Counted from the first letter of the stretch, positions 46,198-56,402 are shown. The stretch is 64,000 nt of DNA from Paraburkholderia caribensis (GCF_002902945.1 NZ_CP026102.1:682001-746000); one strand, 5' to 3'. Translations and numbers: made by a program. Notes: generated by a model from the sequence alone, not told the origin.

Positions 46198-46689
46198 ATG
46201 CAGCAGACCTGGTTGGGGAGTCTCGACAACTACCGTAAAGGCTCCATCGAAATCATCAAGGGCAAGCCCGAGCACTACGCGATGTCGAATGTGTTCGAAG
46301 TCGCGAGCCATGCCGCGCCGTACGAGAAGATCGTGGTCGGCAAGAACCTCAAGTACGTGATCGAAACGCTGCGCGCGGAAGGTGTGTCGCCGTGGTTCAC
46401 GGCATCGCACGACGAGTTCTGCGTCGTGATGGACGGCGAGATCGACGTGCATTTCATCAAGCCTTCGGACGGCCCGCTCGTCGATGCGCAAACCGAGGGC
46501 AGTGTGCGGCTCGACGGCACGCCTTCCGGCAAGAGCATGGGCTTCGTGCGGCTGCGCCGCGGCCACCAGGCGCTGTTGCCCGCGGGCGCCGCGTATCGCT
46601 TCGAGACGGCAGGACAAGGTGTGCTGCTCGTGCAGACCATTCTGGGCCGCTATTCGGTCGAGAAGTGGAAAGACATCTGCATTCAGTAA
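46198..46689 (+). CDS. Hydroquinone 1,2-dioxygenase, small subunit
   Basis: A protein of 163 aa from ATG 46198, with AAGGAGG 6 bp upstream. Length and pattern agree with the 18-kDa subunit of hydroquinone dioxygenase (HapC or PnpC1). A cupin-like fold is suggested by TASHDEFCVVMDGEIDVHF and RGHQALLPAGAAYRF. It forms an Fe(II) ring-cleavage enzyme with the next gene. The pair opens hydroquinone to 4-hydroxymuconic semialdehyde. It is the first gene of a six-gene operon. Confidence 0.88.
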   Translation: MQQTWLGSLDNYRKGSIEIIKGKPEHYAMSNVFEVASHAAPYEKIVVGKNLKYVIETLRAEGVSPWFTASHDEFCVVMDGEIDVHFIKPSDGPLVDAQTEGSVRLDGTPSGKSMGFVRLRRGHQALLPAGAAYRFETAGQGVLLVQTILGRYSVEKWKDICIQ

Positions 46690-46714
46690 CGCACAACCTT
46701 TTCTGGAGTGGGTC

Positions 46715-47710
46715 ATGAGCACAGTCAACACGGTTCAAAACGTCTGCGCCGGCGAGCCGGATGCCGCTACGGGTTATCGCACCTTCCGCCTCGGCGATTT
46801 CGAGTTTTCACGCGACGCCTACTTCGTCACCGTCAAGTGGCCCGCGAAAGGCGAACGGCGCTCGCATCAGATGCACGCCGACGACTTCCTGCGCGCGATG
46901 ATGCGCGACGTCGCGTGGGGCTTCTTCTACGGCTGGGTCAATTTCGACGATGTGATCGGCACGCGCAATCACTACGGCAAGGTCGACATGTATGCGGGCG
47001 CGTATAACGCGAGCTTCCGCGACGCGGCTGTCGATCATACGCAGCAGTTCGATACGCCCGTCATCATGGCGACCTTCAAGGCGATTCTGCGTGACTGGGT
47101 CAACGAAGGCTTCGATCCGTTCGCCGCGCCGGAAGAGACGGGTTCCGCATTCGGCGCGAAGCATGGCGACAACATCGCGGCGATCGAACGCACGCGCATC
47201 GCGACGAAGCGCATGCCGGGACTGGAAGGCGATTCGCCGCTGCGCGACGATTTCCCCGTCAACCGGCAATTCACCGATGTCGCGCAAGACGAGCCGGAGA
47301 TTCACGCCGCGCCCGGCTTCGAAAAGGAACTGCATGCGTTCAGCCTGTTCAAGTATCTGTCGCGCTCGGATGTGACGTGGAACCCGTCGGTCACGTCGGT
47401 GTGCAAGCAGAGCCTGTTTTGCCCGACCACGGAAGAATTCGTGCTGCCCGTGTTTCATGGCAATGATCGCGTCGAGTGGTTCCTGCAACTGTCGGATCAG
47501 ATCATCTGGGATGTCGCCGACAAGGACACGGGCGAGCCGCGTGCGCGCATCACGATGAACGCCGGCGACATCGCCGCGATGCCCGCCGATATCCGCCACA
47601 AGGGCTATTCGCAGAAGCGTTCGATGCTGCTGGTGTGGGAAAACGCGACGCCCGATCTACCGAAGCGGTACGAGAGCGGTGAACTGCCGCCGTATCCGAT
47701 TCAGCTCTAA
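46715..47710 (+). CDS. Hydroquinone 1,2-dioxygenase, large subunit
   Basis: A protein of 331 aa from ATG 46715, with GGAG 7 bp upstream; the frame extends upstream to 46484 through the small-subunit gene. It corresponds in length to the 38-kDa HapD or PnpC2 subunit. Characteristic stretches are HADDFLRAMMRDVAWGFFYG, GKVDMYAGAYNASF and DIAAMPADIRHKGYSQKRSM (a cupin end with metal-binding His). It starts 25 bp after the small subunit. Two more dioxygenase-pathway genes follow. Confidence 0.88.
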   Translation: MSTVNTVQNVCAGEPDAATGYRTFRLGDFEFSRDAYFVTVKWPAKGERRSHQMHADDFLRAMMRDVAWGFFYGWVNFDDVIGTRNHYGKVDMYAGAYNASFRDAAVDHTQQFDTPVIMATFKAILRDWVNEGFDPFAAPEETGSAFGAKHGDNIAAIERTRIATKRMPGLEGDSPLRDDFPVNRQFTDVAQDEPEIHAAPGFEKELHAFSLFKYLSRSDVTWNPSVTSVCKQSLFCPTTEEFVLPVFHGNDRVEWFLQLSDQIIWDVADKDTGEPRARITMNAGDIAAMPADIRHKGYSQKRSMLLVWENATPDLPKRYESGELPPYPIQL

Positions 47711-47738
47711 GCACTTCCTCTGGCGATCTCCGATACAC

Positions 47739-47758
47739 GGCGCCGGCTAGCCGGCGCC
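47739..47758. repeat. Perfect 20-bp palindrome in the hydroquinone operon
   Basis: GGCGCCGGCTAGCCGGCGCC is self-complementary over all 20 bases. It lies between the dioxygenase and dehydrogenase genes, with no following T-run, so it is not a classical terminator. It may be an RNA-stability or processing hairpin. Confidence 0.75.
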
Positions 47759-47801
47759 GCGGGGACGCTCACGCCCAAACGCCTCATCGAGCAGGACTGA
47801 C

Positions 47802-49265
47802 ATGCAAACGCAACTCTTCATCGACGGCCGCTTCGTGCCATCGCTTTCGGGCGAAACACTCGCCACGCTCAACCCTCACGACAACTCGGTGATCGCCGAG
47901 GTCGCGATGGCGAATCACGCCGACGTCGATCGCGCCGTCGCCGCGGCGAAAGCGGCGTTCCCGAAGTGGAGCAAGATGGCGGGCGCCGAGCGCGGGCGTC
48001 TGCTGCTCAAGCTCGCCGATGCGATCGAAGCGAATGCGGACCGGCTCGCACGCCTCGAATCGATCGACACGGGCCATCCGATCCGCGACACGCGCCATCT
48101 CGACGTGCCGCGCACGGCAGCGACGTTCCGCTATTTCGGCGGGATGGCCGACAAGTTCGAAGGCTCGGTGATTCCCGTCGAGCAGGGCTTTCTGAACTAC
48201 CTGACGCGCGAGCCCGTCGGCATCGTCGGGCAGGTCGTGCCGTGGAATTTCCCGCTGATGTTCACCAGCTGGAAGATGGCGCCCGCGCTCGCAGCGGGCA
48301 ACTGCGTGATCATGAAACCCGCCGAACTCACGCCGCTCTCCAGTCTGGCCATTGCCGAACTGATGGCCGAAGTCGGCTTTCCGGCAGGCGTGGTCAATAT
48401 TCTGCCGGGGCTCGGGCATGTCGCGGGCCAGTACATCGCCGAACATCCGGAGATCGGCAAGGTCGCATTCACCGGCTCGACGGCCGTGGGGCGCAAGATC
48501 GTGCAGGCGTCGAGCGGCAACCTGAAGAAGGTGCAGCTCGAACTGGGCGGCAAGGGCGCGAATATCGTGTTCGGCGACGCGAATATCGATGCCGTCGTGC
48601 AAGGCTCCGCGTTCGGCATCTTTCATAACCAGGGGCAGGCGTGCATCGCCGCGTCGCGGATGATCGTACATGAGTCGGTCGCGGACGAGGTGCTGGAAAA
48701 ATTCGTCGCGCTCGCGCGTTCGATCCGCATCGGCGATCCGCTCGATCCGTCGACGGAAATGGGCCCGCTGACGTCTCGCCAGCATCGCGATCGCGTGCTG
48801 TCGTATGTCGATATCGCGCGCGAGCAGGGCGGACGCGTGCTGTCGGGCGGCAAGTCGCCGGACAACACGGCGCTCGCGAATGGCTGCTATGTCGAGCCGA
48901 CCATCGTCGAAGCGAAGCCGACTGACCGCGTGTCGCAGGAAGAAGTGTTCGGGCCGTTCATGAGCGTGACGACGTTCCGCACCGACGAAGAGGCGCTTGC
49001 CATTGCGAACGGCACGGAATACGGCCTCGGTGCAGGCCTGTGGACGCGCGATCTGCAACGCGCGCATCTGATCGCACGCGAGATTCATAGCGGTATGGTG
49101 TGGGTCAACTGCTATAAGCGCGTGAGCCCGGGTTCGCCGTTCGGCGGCGTCGGCGCGAGCGGTTATGGGCGCGAAATGGGCTTCGAAGCGATGCGCGAGT
49201 ACACTCAGGCCAAGTCGGTGTGGATCAATGTCGATGCGCAGATCCCGCCTTATTATCCGCGCTGA
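47802..49265 (+). CDS. Aldehyde dehydrogenase (4-hydroxymuconic semialdehyde type)
   Basis: A protein of 487 aa. The catalytic C281 is in FHNQGQACIAASRM and the general base E247 in LELGGKG. The Rossmann loop is FTGSTAVGRKI. By position between hydroquinone dioxygenase and maleylacetate reductase genes it should oxidise 4-hydroxymuconic semialdehyde to maleylacetate (HapF/PnpD role; inferred). It is a soluble NAD(P)-dependent enzyme. The next gene starts 22 bp later. Confidence 0.94.
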   Translation: MQTQLFIDGRFVPSLSGETLATLNPHDNSVIAEVAMANHADVDRAVAAAKAAFPKWSKMAGAERGRLLLKLADAIEANADRLARLESIDTGHPIRDTRHLDVPRTAATFRYFGGMADKFEGSVIPVEQGFLNYLTREPVGIVGQVVPWNFPLMFTSWKMAPALAAGNCVIMKPAELTPLSSLAIAELMAEVGFPAGVVNILPGLGHVAGQYIAEHPEIGKVAFTGSTAVGRKIVQASSGNLKKVQLELGGKGANIVFGDANIDAVVQGSAFGIFHNQGQACIAASRMIVHESVADEVLEKFVALARSIRIGDPLDPSTEMGPLTSRQHRDRVLSYVDIAREQGGRVLSGGKSPDNTALANGCYVEPTIVEAKPTDRVSQEEVFGPFMSVTTFRTDEEALAIANGTEYGLGAGLWTRDLQRAHLIAREIHSGMVWVNCYKRVSPGSPFGGVGASGYGREMGFEAMREYTQAKSVWINVDAQIPPYYPR

Positions 49266-49287
49266 ATTGTGCTGAATCGCTAACGAC

Positions 49288-50346
49288 ATGGAACCGTTCG
49301 TCTATCAGGGCTTGCCTTCGCGCGTCGTATTCGGCGTCGGCAGTCTCGATCATCTGGACCGCGAGATCGAATTGCTCGGCGCGCAACGCGCCATCGTGCT
49401 GGCGACGCCGCAGCAGCGCGCACAGGCCGAGCAACTCGCGGAGCGCATCGGACCGCGCGCGGCGGGCGTCTATGCCGAAGCCGTGATGCACGTACCCGTC
49501 GAAACGGCGCGCGCGGCACGCGAATACGCGGCGCGTGTCGGCGCCGATTGCGCGATCGCCATCGGCGGCGGTTCGACGACGGGCCTTGGCAAAGCAATCG
49601 CGCTCGAAACGTCGCTGCCCATCATCGCGATTCCGACCACGTACGCGGGGTCCGAAATGACGCCGATCTACGGCCTCACGGAAAGCGGCGTGAAGAAGAC
49701 GGGCCGGGACTTGCGCGTGTTGCCGAAGACCGTCGTCTACGATCCGTCCTTGACCGTATCGCTGCCGCCCGCGCTGTCGTTGACGAGCGGCATCAACGCG
49801 ATCGCGCATGCCGCCGAAGGCCTCTACGCGCAGGACGCCAATCCCATCATGAGCCTGATGGCGGAAGAGGGCATACGCGCGTTGGGCGAAGGCTTGCCGC
49901 GCGTGATGAAGACGCCTGACGACCTCGATGCGCGCGGCGCGTGTCTCTATGGCGCATGGCTGTGCGGCGCGGTGCTGGGCAGTGTCGGCATGTCGTTGCA
50001 TCACAAGCTGTGTCATACGCTTGGCGGCACCTTCAATCTGCCGCATGCCGAGACCCACACGATCGTATTGCCGCACGCGCTCGCCTACAACCGCGCGGCA
50101 GCGCCGCACGCGATGCAGCGTATCGCCCGCGCCCTGCACGCCGACGACGCTGCGCAAGCTGTGTACGATCTCGCGCGCGACAACGGCGCGCCGATTGCGC
50201 TGAAAGACATCGGCATGAAGCAAGGCGATATCGACATCGCGCTCGATCTCGCGTTGAAGAGCCCGTACTGGAATCCGCGTGCAGTGGAGCGCGAGCCGCT
50301 GCGCGCGTTGCTGGAAAATGCATACGAAGGACGCAGGCCCGCATAG
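49288..50346 (+). CDS. Maleylacetate reductase
   Basis: A protein of 352 aa of the iron-alcohol-dehydrogenase group. The stretches GGGSTTGLGKAIALETSLPI and PTTYAGSEMTPIYGLTESGV are diagnostic for maleylacetate reductases; the later HHKLCHTLGGTFNLPHAETH holds the usual metal-region histidines. It reduces maleylacetate to 3-oxoadipate. This step joins the hydroquinone and hydroxyquinol routes to the beta-ketoadipate pathway. The next gene encodes hydroxyquinol dioxygenase, whose product is also maleylacetate. Confidence 0.93.
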   Translation: MEPFVYQGLPSRVVFGVGSLDHLDREIELLGAQRAIVLATPQQRAQAEQLAERIGPRAAGVYAEAVMHVPVETARAAREYAARVGADCAIAIGGGSTTGLGKAIALETSLPIIAIPTTYAGSEMTPIYGLTESGVKKTGRDLRVLPKTVVYDPSLTVSLPPALSLTSGINAIAHAAEGLYAQDANPIMSLMAEEGIRALGEGLPRVMKTPDDLDARGACLYGAWLCGAVLGSVGMSLHHKLCHTLGGTFNLPHAETHTIVLPHALAYNRAAAPHAMQRIARALHADDAAQAVYDLARDNGAPIALKDIGMKQGDIDIALDLALKSPYWNPRAVEREPLRALLENAYEGRRPA

Positions 50347-50410
50347 CGCGGGCGGTACATCCATCAAGCAGCAAACGACACAACGCGCGCCTACAGAGCG
50401 TGAGGACATC

Positions 50411-51301
50411 ATGAGAGAGACAAACGGCAACTCCGCAATTCACCCCACTACCGACATCGTGCTCGCCACGCTTTCGGGCTGCGCCGACGCGCGCCTGAAA
50501 GAGATCATGACGGCGCTCATCAGGCACGTGCACGCGTTTGCCGAAGAAGTGCAACTGACAGGCGACGAATGGCGGCGCGGCATCGAGTTCCTCACGCAGA
50601 CGGGCAAGCAATGCGACGGTATCCGGCAGGAGTTCATTCTGCTGTCCGACACGCTCGGCCTGTCGATCATGCTGGACGCGATTCATCGCCGGCACGACGT
50701 GACGGAATCCGCCGCCACGGAGCACAGCCTGCTCGGGCCGTTCTATCGCGAGGGCGCGCACGACGAAGCGTTCGGCGCGAACATCGCCCGCACGGAAGGC
50801 GAGCCTGCGCTGTTTCGCGGGCGGCTGATCGACGAAGCGGGCAAGCCTGTGCCGGACGCGCTGATCGAAGTGTGGGAGACGGCCAATAACGGCATGTACG
50901 AAGGACAGGACCCGGACCAGCCGGAGAGCAATCTGCGCGGGCGCTTCCGCTCGGGGCCGAACGGCGAGTACGCGTTCCGTTCGATCAAGCCGACGCCCTA
51001 TCCGATTCCGACGGACGGTCCCGTCGGCCAGATGCTGCTCGCGCTCGGCCGTCATCCGATGCGGCCCGCGCACGTGCATTTCCTGATTCAGGCGCCTGGC
51101 TACGACACGCTGACCACGGCCCTGTTCAGTTCCGACGACCCGTATGTCGATTCGGATGCGGTGTTCGGCGTGAAGCCTTCGCTCGTGGTCGACTATGTGA
51201 CGAACCCGAGCCGCGCCGATGCGAACGAGTGGGACTTGCCGAGCCCGTTCTTCGACGTGCAGCGCGACTTCGTGCTGACGCGCTCAGACGGAGCGGCGTG
51301 A
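50411..51301 (+). CDS. Hydroxyquinol 1,2-dioxygenase (intradiol)
   Basis: A protein of 296 aa from ATG 50411 (weak GAGG upstream); the frame opens from 50279. Fe(III) ligands typical of this fold are visible: Tyr in LLGPFYREGA, Tyr in KPTPYPIPTDGPVG, and His in RPAHVHFLIQ. N-terminal helices (DIVLATLSGCADARLKEIM and AIHRRHDVTESAATEHSLLG) form the dimer linker. It opens hydroxyquinol to maleylacetate. Its stop codon overlaps the ATG of the next gene (TGATG). Confidence 0.94.
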   Translation: MRETNGNSAIHPTTDIVLATLSGCADARLKEIMTALIRHVHAFAEEVQLTGDEWRRGIEFLTQTGKQCDGIRQEFILLSDTLGLSIMLDAIHRRHDVTESAATEHSLLGPFYREGAHDEAFGANIARTEGEPALFRGRLIDEAGKPVPDALIEVWETANNGMYEGQDPDQPESNLRGRFRSGPNGEYAFRSIKPTPYPIPTDGPVGQMLLALGRHPMRPAHVHFLIQAPGYDTLTTALFSSDDPYVDSDAVFGVKPSLVVDYVTNPSRADANEWDLPSPFFDVQRDFVLTRSDGAA

Positions 51302-51651
51302 TGATGACGGCAACGGCGTTATGTCCGCTCGATGACATCCCCGATGGCGGCGGCAGGCAGGTCGCGCCCGCGGCAGGGGGCGAGGCTGCCATCGTCGTGC
51401 TGCGCCGCGGCGATCGTGTGTGGGCCTATCGTAATGTGTGCCCGCACTTCTCGATCCCGCTCAACTACGAGCCGGACACTTTCTGGACCTATGACAGCGA
51501 GCATCTGATGTGCGCGCACCACAGCGCGATGTTCCGCTTCGAGGACGGCGTGTGCGTCGACGGGCCTTGCCTCGGCGCGGCATTGACGCGCGTGCCCGTG
51601 CGGGTCGAAGCGCGGATGGTGATCGAAAGTCAGGAACACAAGGATGTTTGA
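51301..51651 (+). CDS. Rieske [2Fe-2S] ferredoxin-type protein
   Basis: A protein of 116 aa (ATG 51301 or 51304). The Rieske cluster motif is C47-P-H49 and C71-A-H-H74 (NVCPHFSIPLN ... LMCAHHSAMF). It has no oxygenase domain. It overlaps the hydroxyquinol dioxygenase gene by one base, so both are made together. Intradiol enzymes need no electron carrier, so this protein may re-reduce the Fe(II) enzyme of the operon, as XylT-type ferredoxins do for another ring-cleaver (inference). Confidence 0.9.
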   Translation: MMTATALCPLDDIPDGGGRQVAPAAGGEAAIVVLRRGDRVWAYRNVCPHFSIPLNYEPDTFWTYDSEHLMCAHHSAMFRFEDGVCVDGPCLGAALTRVPVRVEARMVIESQEHKDV

Positions 51652-51734
51652 CAAAACCGCGCGCGTAGCCGCTGGAACGTCGGATCGGGCAGAGTAACGG
51701 CGTGGCGGGGCGGTATCTGCTATCGTTCGCGTCT

Positions 51735-52678
<944 letters not shown>

Positions 52679-52682
<4 letters not shown>

Positions 52683-53440
52683 ACCTCCATGCCATCCGCG
52701 CCATCTACCGCTTCGAAATGGCGCGCACCGGGCGCACGCTGATGCAAAGCGTGATCGCGCCCGTCATTTCGACATCGCTCTATTTCATCGTGTTCGGCTC
52801 CGCGATCGGCTCGCGCATTCGCGAAGTGGAAGGCATCAGCTACGGGTCGTTCATCGTGCCGGGGCTCATCATGCTGTCGCTGTTGTCGCAGAGTATTTCC
52901 AATGCGTCGTTCGGCATCTATTTTCCGCGCTTCACGGGCACCATTTACGAGCTGTTGTCCGCGCCTGTGTCGTATCTGGAGATCGTGATCAGCTACGTCG
53001 GCGCAGCGGCGACCAAGTCGATCATTCTCGGTCTGATCATTCTGGCCACGGCGGGTCTGTTCGTGCCGTTGCAGGTGCAGCATCCCGTCTGGATGATCGC
53101 GTTTCTCGTGTTGACGGCCGTCACCTTCAGTCTGCTCGGCTTTATCGTTGGTATCTGGGCCGACAACTTCGAGAAGCTGCAACTCGTGCCGCTGCTCATC
53201 ATCACGCCGCTGACGTTTCTCGGCGGCAGTTTCTATTCGGTCGCGATGCTGCCGCCCGCGTGGAAAATCGTTACGCTGTTCAACCCGATCGTCTATCTGA
53301 TCAGCGGCTTTCGCTGGAGCTTTTTCGGGCTGGCGGATGTCAGCGTCGGCATCAGTCTCGGCATGACTGCGTTGTTTCTTTGCATCTTCCTTGCGGTGAT
53401 CGCGTGGATATTCAAAACGGGCTATCGCCTGAAGTCGTAG
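52679..53440 (+). CDS. ABC-2 type permease (YadH-like)
   Basis: A protein of 253 aa overlapping the ATPase by 4 bp; the open frame extends upstream to 52253 but that part is a shadow. Six membrane helices are predicted. Stretches such as PVISTSLYFIVFGSAIGSRI, GSFIVPGLIMLSLL and LTPLTFLGGSFYSVAMLPP parallel E. coli YadH. It is a typical exporter half. Gene order ATPase then permease is standard. The next gene encodes a sensor kinase, 108 bp later. Confidence 0.92.
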
Positions 53441-53548
53441 TAGGATGATCGTCGTTGGCGCTAAGCCGACATGGGAGCGGGCTGCCGGTCGTCCATCGCA
53501 GCCGTTCGATATCGCAGCATGGCGCTATAGGCGAGACGCGAGCGACAA

Positions 53549-54787
53549 ATGGCAACGACGCAATCACGACCGCTCGGCGCATTCGCCGGGCACATCCGCA
53601 AGAACGAGATCGAGCTCACCGAGCGCTGGATGAAAGCGGTATTCAGCGACGTCGAGCTGACGGAGCCCGATCGGCTGACGAACGAGCAGTTGACGGACCA
53701 CGTTCCCGACATTCTCGATTCCATGTGCCGCGCGATCGAGCAGCAGGACCTCGAAGAGCTCGAGTCCGAGATCGAGCGCAAGGCAAAGCTGCACGGCAAG
53801 ATGCGCTGGAAACAGGGCTACCGCATCGACGAGCTCGTGCGCGAACTCGATCTGTTCCGCCAGGTGCTGATGGGCGCTGTCGTGCAGTACGCGGAGGGGC
53901 ATCCCGCCTTTACGCGGCGTCATGAAGAGCGCGCGCGTTATTTCATCGACGAGGCGATCAGCTTCGTCACGCTGACGTCGATACGCGAAGTCGTCACGGA
54001 GCGCGATCGCAAGATCGACGACTATACGGGGCGGCTGGAGCGCGCCAATCACGAATTGCTCCTCAAGCAGAAGCTGGTCGGCGAACTCTACGAGTCGCGC
54101 ATGCAAATTACGCGCAGCGTCGTGCACGATCTGCGCAACTTTCTGAATGTGTTTTCGATGGCGTTGCAGCTCGTCGCGCGCGCGCCGTCGAAAACCGAGG
54201 CCGCGCTCGCGCTCGCGAACCGGCAAGCCGCCGACATGAAGGTGTTGGTGGACGAACTGGTCGAGTATTCGGTCGTGCTCGGCGACACGAATCAGGTCGC
54301 TGTCGAAACCGTCGATCTGCACGCGCTGTTCGACGAACTGGTCGCTTCATGCGGCCCGGCGATCCGCGAGAAGGGGCTCAAGCTGAATCCCTCGTTCGAC
54401 GGGCAACTGGCTTCCGTGCAGTCCAACCGCCTCAAGCTCAAGCAGATCGCGATCAATCTGCTGACGAATGCATCTAAATACACGAACGCGGGCGAGGTCA
54501 CGCTGGAAATGAGGGCGCGCGGCAACGACGCCTGGTGTCTGCGCGTGTCGGATACGGGCGTGGGTATCGGCGCGTCGGATCGCGACCGTGTGTTCAAGGA
54601 GTTCGAGCGCGCCAATGACGACGATGTGCCCGGCGCGGGTCTCGGCCTCGCGATCGTCAAGGAGTTGTGCCGCATGCTCGACGGCGAGTTGCGCTTCGAT
54701 TCGCAGCGCGGCGTCGGCACGACGTTCGAGATCACCTTTCCGATGCAGCTGCCGCCTGCGGAAACAGCAGGCGCGCCGAAGTTCTAG
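53549..54787 (+). CDS. Sensor histidine kinase with RsbR-like N-terminus
   Basis: A protein of 412 aa, cytoplasmic (no membrane helix). Residues 10-150 are helical and resemble the RsbR-type regulatory domain (IELTERWMKAVFSD, LDLFRQVLMGAVVQYAEGHP). A coiled linker (about 150-185) leads to an H-box HDLRNFLN with H193. The ATPase domain has the N-box NLLTNASKYT, G1 DTGVGIG and G2 GAGLGLAIV. No response regulator gene is adjacent, so it is an orphan kinase. A strong bidirectional terminator follows its stop. Confidence 0.92.
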   Translation: MATTQSRPLGAFAGHIRKNEIELTERWMKAVFSDVELTEPDRLTNEQLTDHVPDILDSMCRAIEQQDLEELESEIERKAKLHGKMRWKQGYRIDELVRELDLFRQVLMGAVVQYAEGHPAFTRRHEERARYFIDEAISFVTLTSIREVVTERDRKIDDYTGRLERANHELLLKQKLVGELYESRMQITRSVVHDLRNFLNVFSMALQLVARAPSKTEAALALANRQAADMKVLVDELVEYSVVLGDTNQVAVETVDLHALFDELVASCGPAIREKGLKLNPSFDGQLASVQSNRLKLKQIAINLLTNASKYTNAGEVTLEMRARGNDAWCLRVSDTGVGIGASDRDRVFKEFERANDDDVPGAGLGLAIVKELCRMLDGELRFDSQRGVGTTFEITFPMQLPPAETAGAPKF

Positions 54788-54796
54788 CGCAATAAA

Positions 54797-54828
54797 AAAG
54801 GCCGGGCAGCGATGCCCCGGCCTTCTTC
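54797..54828. terminator. Bidirectional rho-independent terminator
   Basis: AAGGCCGGG / CCCCGGCCTT stem about 20 bases after the kinase stop, flanked by A-rich and T-rich sequence. It separates the kinase gene from the convergent small transporter gene. Confidence 0.85.
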
Positions 54829-54850
54829 AAACTGCGGTGCTGAAATCGGC

Positions 54851-54976
54851 TCAGCCGAACAGCTTCATCGCCTGCAGCAGCGTGTTCACCACGCCCCACG
54901 TCAGCGGAATCAGCACATACACCCAGAACACGGCCAGCAGACCCTTGTTCGTCGGATGAGGCGTTTGCGTCGACAT
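54851..54976 (-). CDS. MFS transporter small subunit (41 aa)
   Basis: A very short gene. The ATG at 54976 has AAGGAG 8 bp upstream. The product of 41 aa has one membrane helix (LLAVFWVYVLIPLTWGVVNT) and the start MSTQTPHPTNKG. It lies 22 bp downstream of an OFA-family transporter on the same strand. Tiny proteins of this kind accompany such transporters and are annotated as MFS small subunits (family knowledge). Confidence 0.85.
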   Translation of the reverse strand: MSTQTPHPTNKGLLAVFWVYVLIPLTWGVVNTLLQAMKLFG

Positions 54977-54998
54977 TGTGTTTCTCCTTGGTCCGACC

Positions 54999-56402
54999 TT
55001 ATTTGGCGGCCGCGAGTTGCGCGTCCGTCATGTGATGCTTTTCGTGCACGTGCTTGACGAGCAGGTTGCAGATGAAGCCGATCACCAGCAGCACCGTCAT
55101 GATGTGCACGGTCATCGTGTACGCGTCCGCTTTCGCGACGCCATGCGCGACCTGATACGCACGGATGTAGTTGACGAGCACGGGGCCCGCGACGCCCGCT
55201 GCCGCCCACGCCGTCAGCAGACGTCCGTGAATGCCGCCGACGAATGCCGTGCCGAACATGTCCGCGAGGTAGGCGGGCACGGTCGAAAAGCCGCCGCCGT
55301 ACATCGACAGGATCACGCAGTAGCACAGCACGAACAGCGCGATGTTGCCCGACGACGCGAAGCTCGGCACGAGCCAGTACAGCACGGCGCCCAGCGCGAA
55401 GAAGATGAAGTACGTGTTCTTGCGGCCCACGTAGTCCGACGCCGAGGCCCACACGAAGCGGCCGCCCATGTTGAAGAGCGACAGCAGGCCGACGAAGCCC
55501 GCGGCTGCCGCGGCGCTCACCGTGTCCTTGAAGCTTTCCTGGATCATCACGGAAGCCTGGCCGAGAATGCCGATGCCGGCCGTCACGTTCAGGAACAGCA
55601 CCAGCCAGATCAGATAGAACTGGGGCGTCTTCAGCGCCTGGTCGATGTGCACGTGGTTGCGCGTGATCATCTTCTGGGTCGTGGTGGCGGGCGGCGTCCA
55701 GCCGGCCGGCTTCCAGTTGGCGGGCGGCACGCGGATCGCGAGTGCGCCGATCGACATCGAAATGAAGTACGCGATGCCCAGCACGATGAACGTTTCAGCC
55801 ACGCCGATGCTCGTGGCGCTCTTGAAGTGGTTCATCAGCGCGACGGACAGCGGGGCGGCGATCATCGCGCCGCCGCCGAAGCCCATGATCGCCATGCCCG
55901 TCGCCATCCCGCGACGGTCCGGGAACCAGCGGATCAGTGTCGACACGGGCGACACGTAGCCGAGCCCGAGCCCGATTCCGCCGATCACGCCATAGCCGAG
56001 ATACAGCAGCGCGATCTGGTGCGTCCATACGCCCAGTGCCGAGACGATAAAGCCGCCGCCGAAGCAGCACGCGGCCGTGAACATGGTGCGGCGCGGGCCG
56101 ACTTTTTCGAGCCATTTCCCCGCAAACGCCGCCGACAAGCCAAGGCAGACGATCGCGAGCGAGAAGATCCAGCCGAGCGTGGTCAGCGACCAGTCGTCCG
56201 GCGCTGACTGCGTGATGCCGATGACTTTGGTGAGCGGCCCGTTGAACACGGAGAACGCATAGGCCTGGCCAATGCACAGGTGCACGGCGAGGGCGGCAGG
56301 CGGCACCATCCAGCGGGAAAAGCCAGGTTGGGCGATCGTTGCCTGTTTTGAAAAGAATGATGGCGAGCTGGCGTTACCGCCGGGCTCAGTGATGCTGCTC
56401 AT
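54999..56402 (-). CDS. MFS transporter, OFA (oxalate/formate antiporter) family
   Basis: A protein of 467 aa with twelve predicted helices. The family loop STLIRWFPDRRGMATGMAIM is present. It lacks the helix-11 lysine that oxalate transporters use; the place has HGRLLTAWAAAGVAG, so oxalate itself is unlikely as ligand. R is kept in FNMGGRFVWA. A monocarboxylate such as pyruvate, formate or lactate is possible (inference). It is longer than the locus-A antiporter by the N-terminal polar segment and a basic His/Lys tail. The 41-residue partner gene is next. Confidence 0.9.
   Translation of the reverse strand: MSSITEPGGNASSPSFFSKQATIAQPGFSRWMVPPAALAVHLCIGQAYAFSVFNGPLTKVIGITQSAPDDWSLTTLGWIFSLAIVCLGLSAAFAGKWLEKVGPRRTMFTAACCFGGGFIVSALGVWTHQIALLYLGYGVIGGIGLGLGYVSPVSTLIRWFPDRRGMATGMAIMGFGGGAMIAAPLSVALMNHFKSATSIGVAETFIVLGIAYFISMSIGALAIRVPPANWKPAGWTPPATTTQKMITRNHVHIDQALKTPQFYLIWLVLFLNVTAGIGILGQASVMIQESFKDTVSAAAAAGFVGLLSLFNMGGRFVWASASDYVGRKNTYFIFFALGAVLYWLVPSFASSGNIALFVLCYCVILSMYGGGFSTVPAYLADMFGTAFVGGIHGRLLTAWAAAGVAGPVLVNYIRAYQVAHGVAKADAYTMTVHIMTVLLVIGFICNLLVKHVHEKHHMTDAQLAAAK

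Noticed and set aside
47784..49289. 501-codon minus-strand frame opposite the aldehyde dehydrogenase
   Set aside because: The plus strand has the catalytic Cys and Glu in conserved motifs; the opposite frame has no motif.
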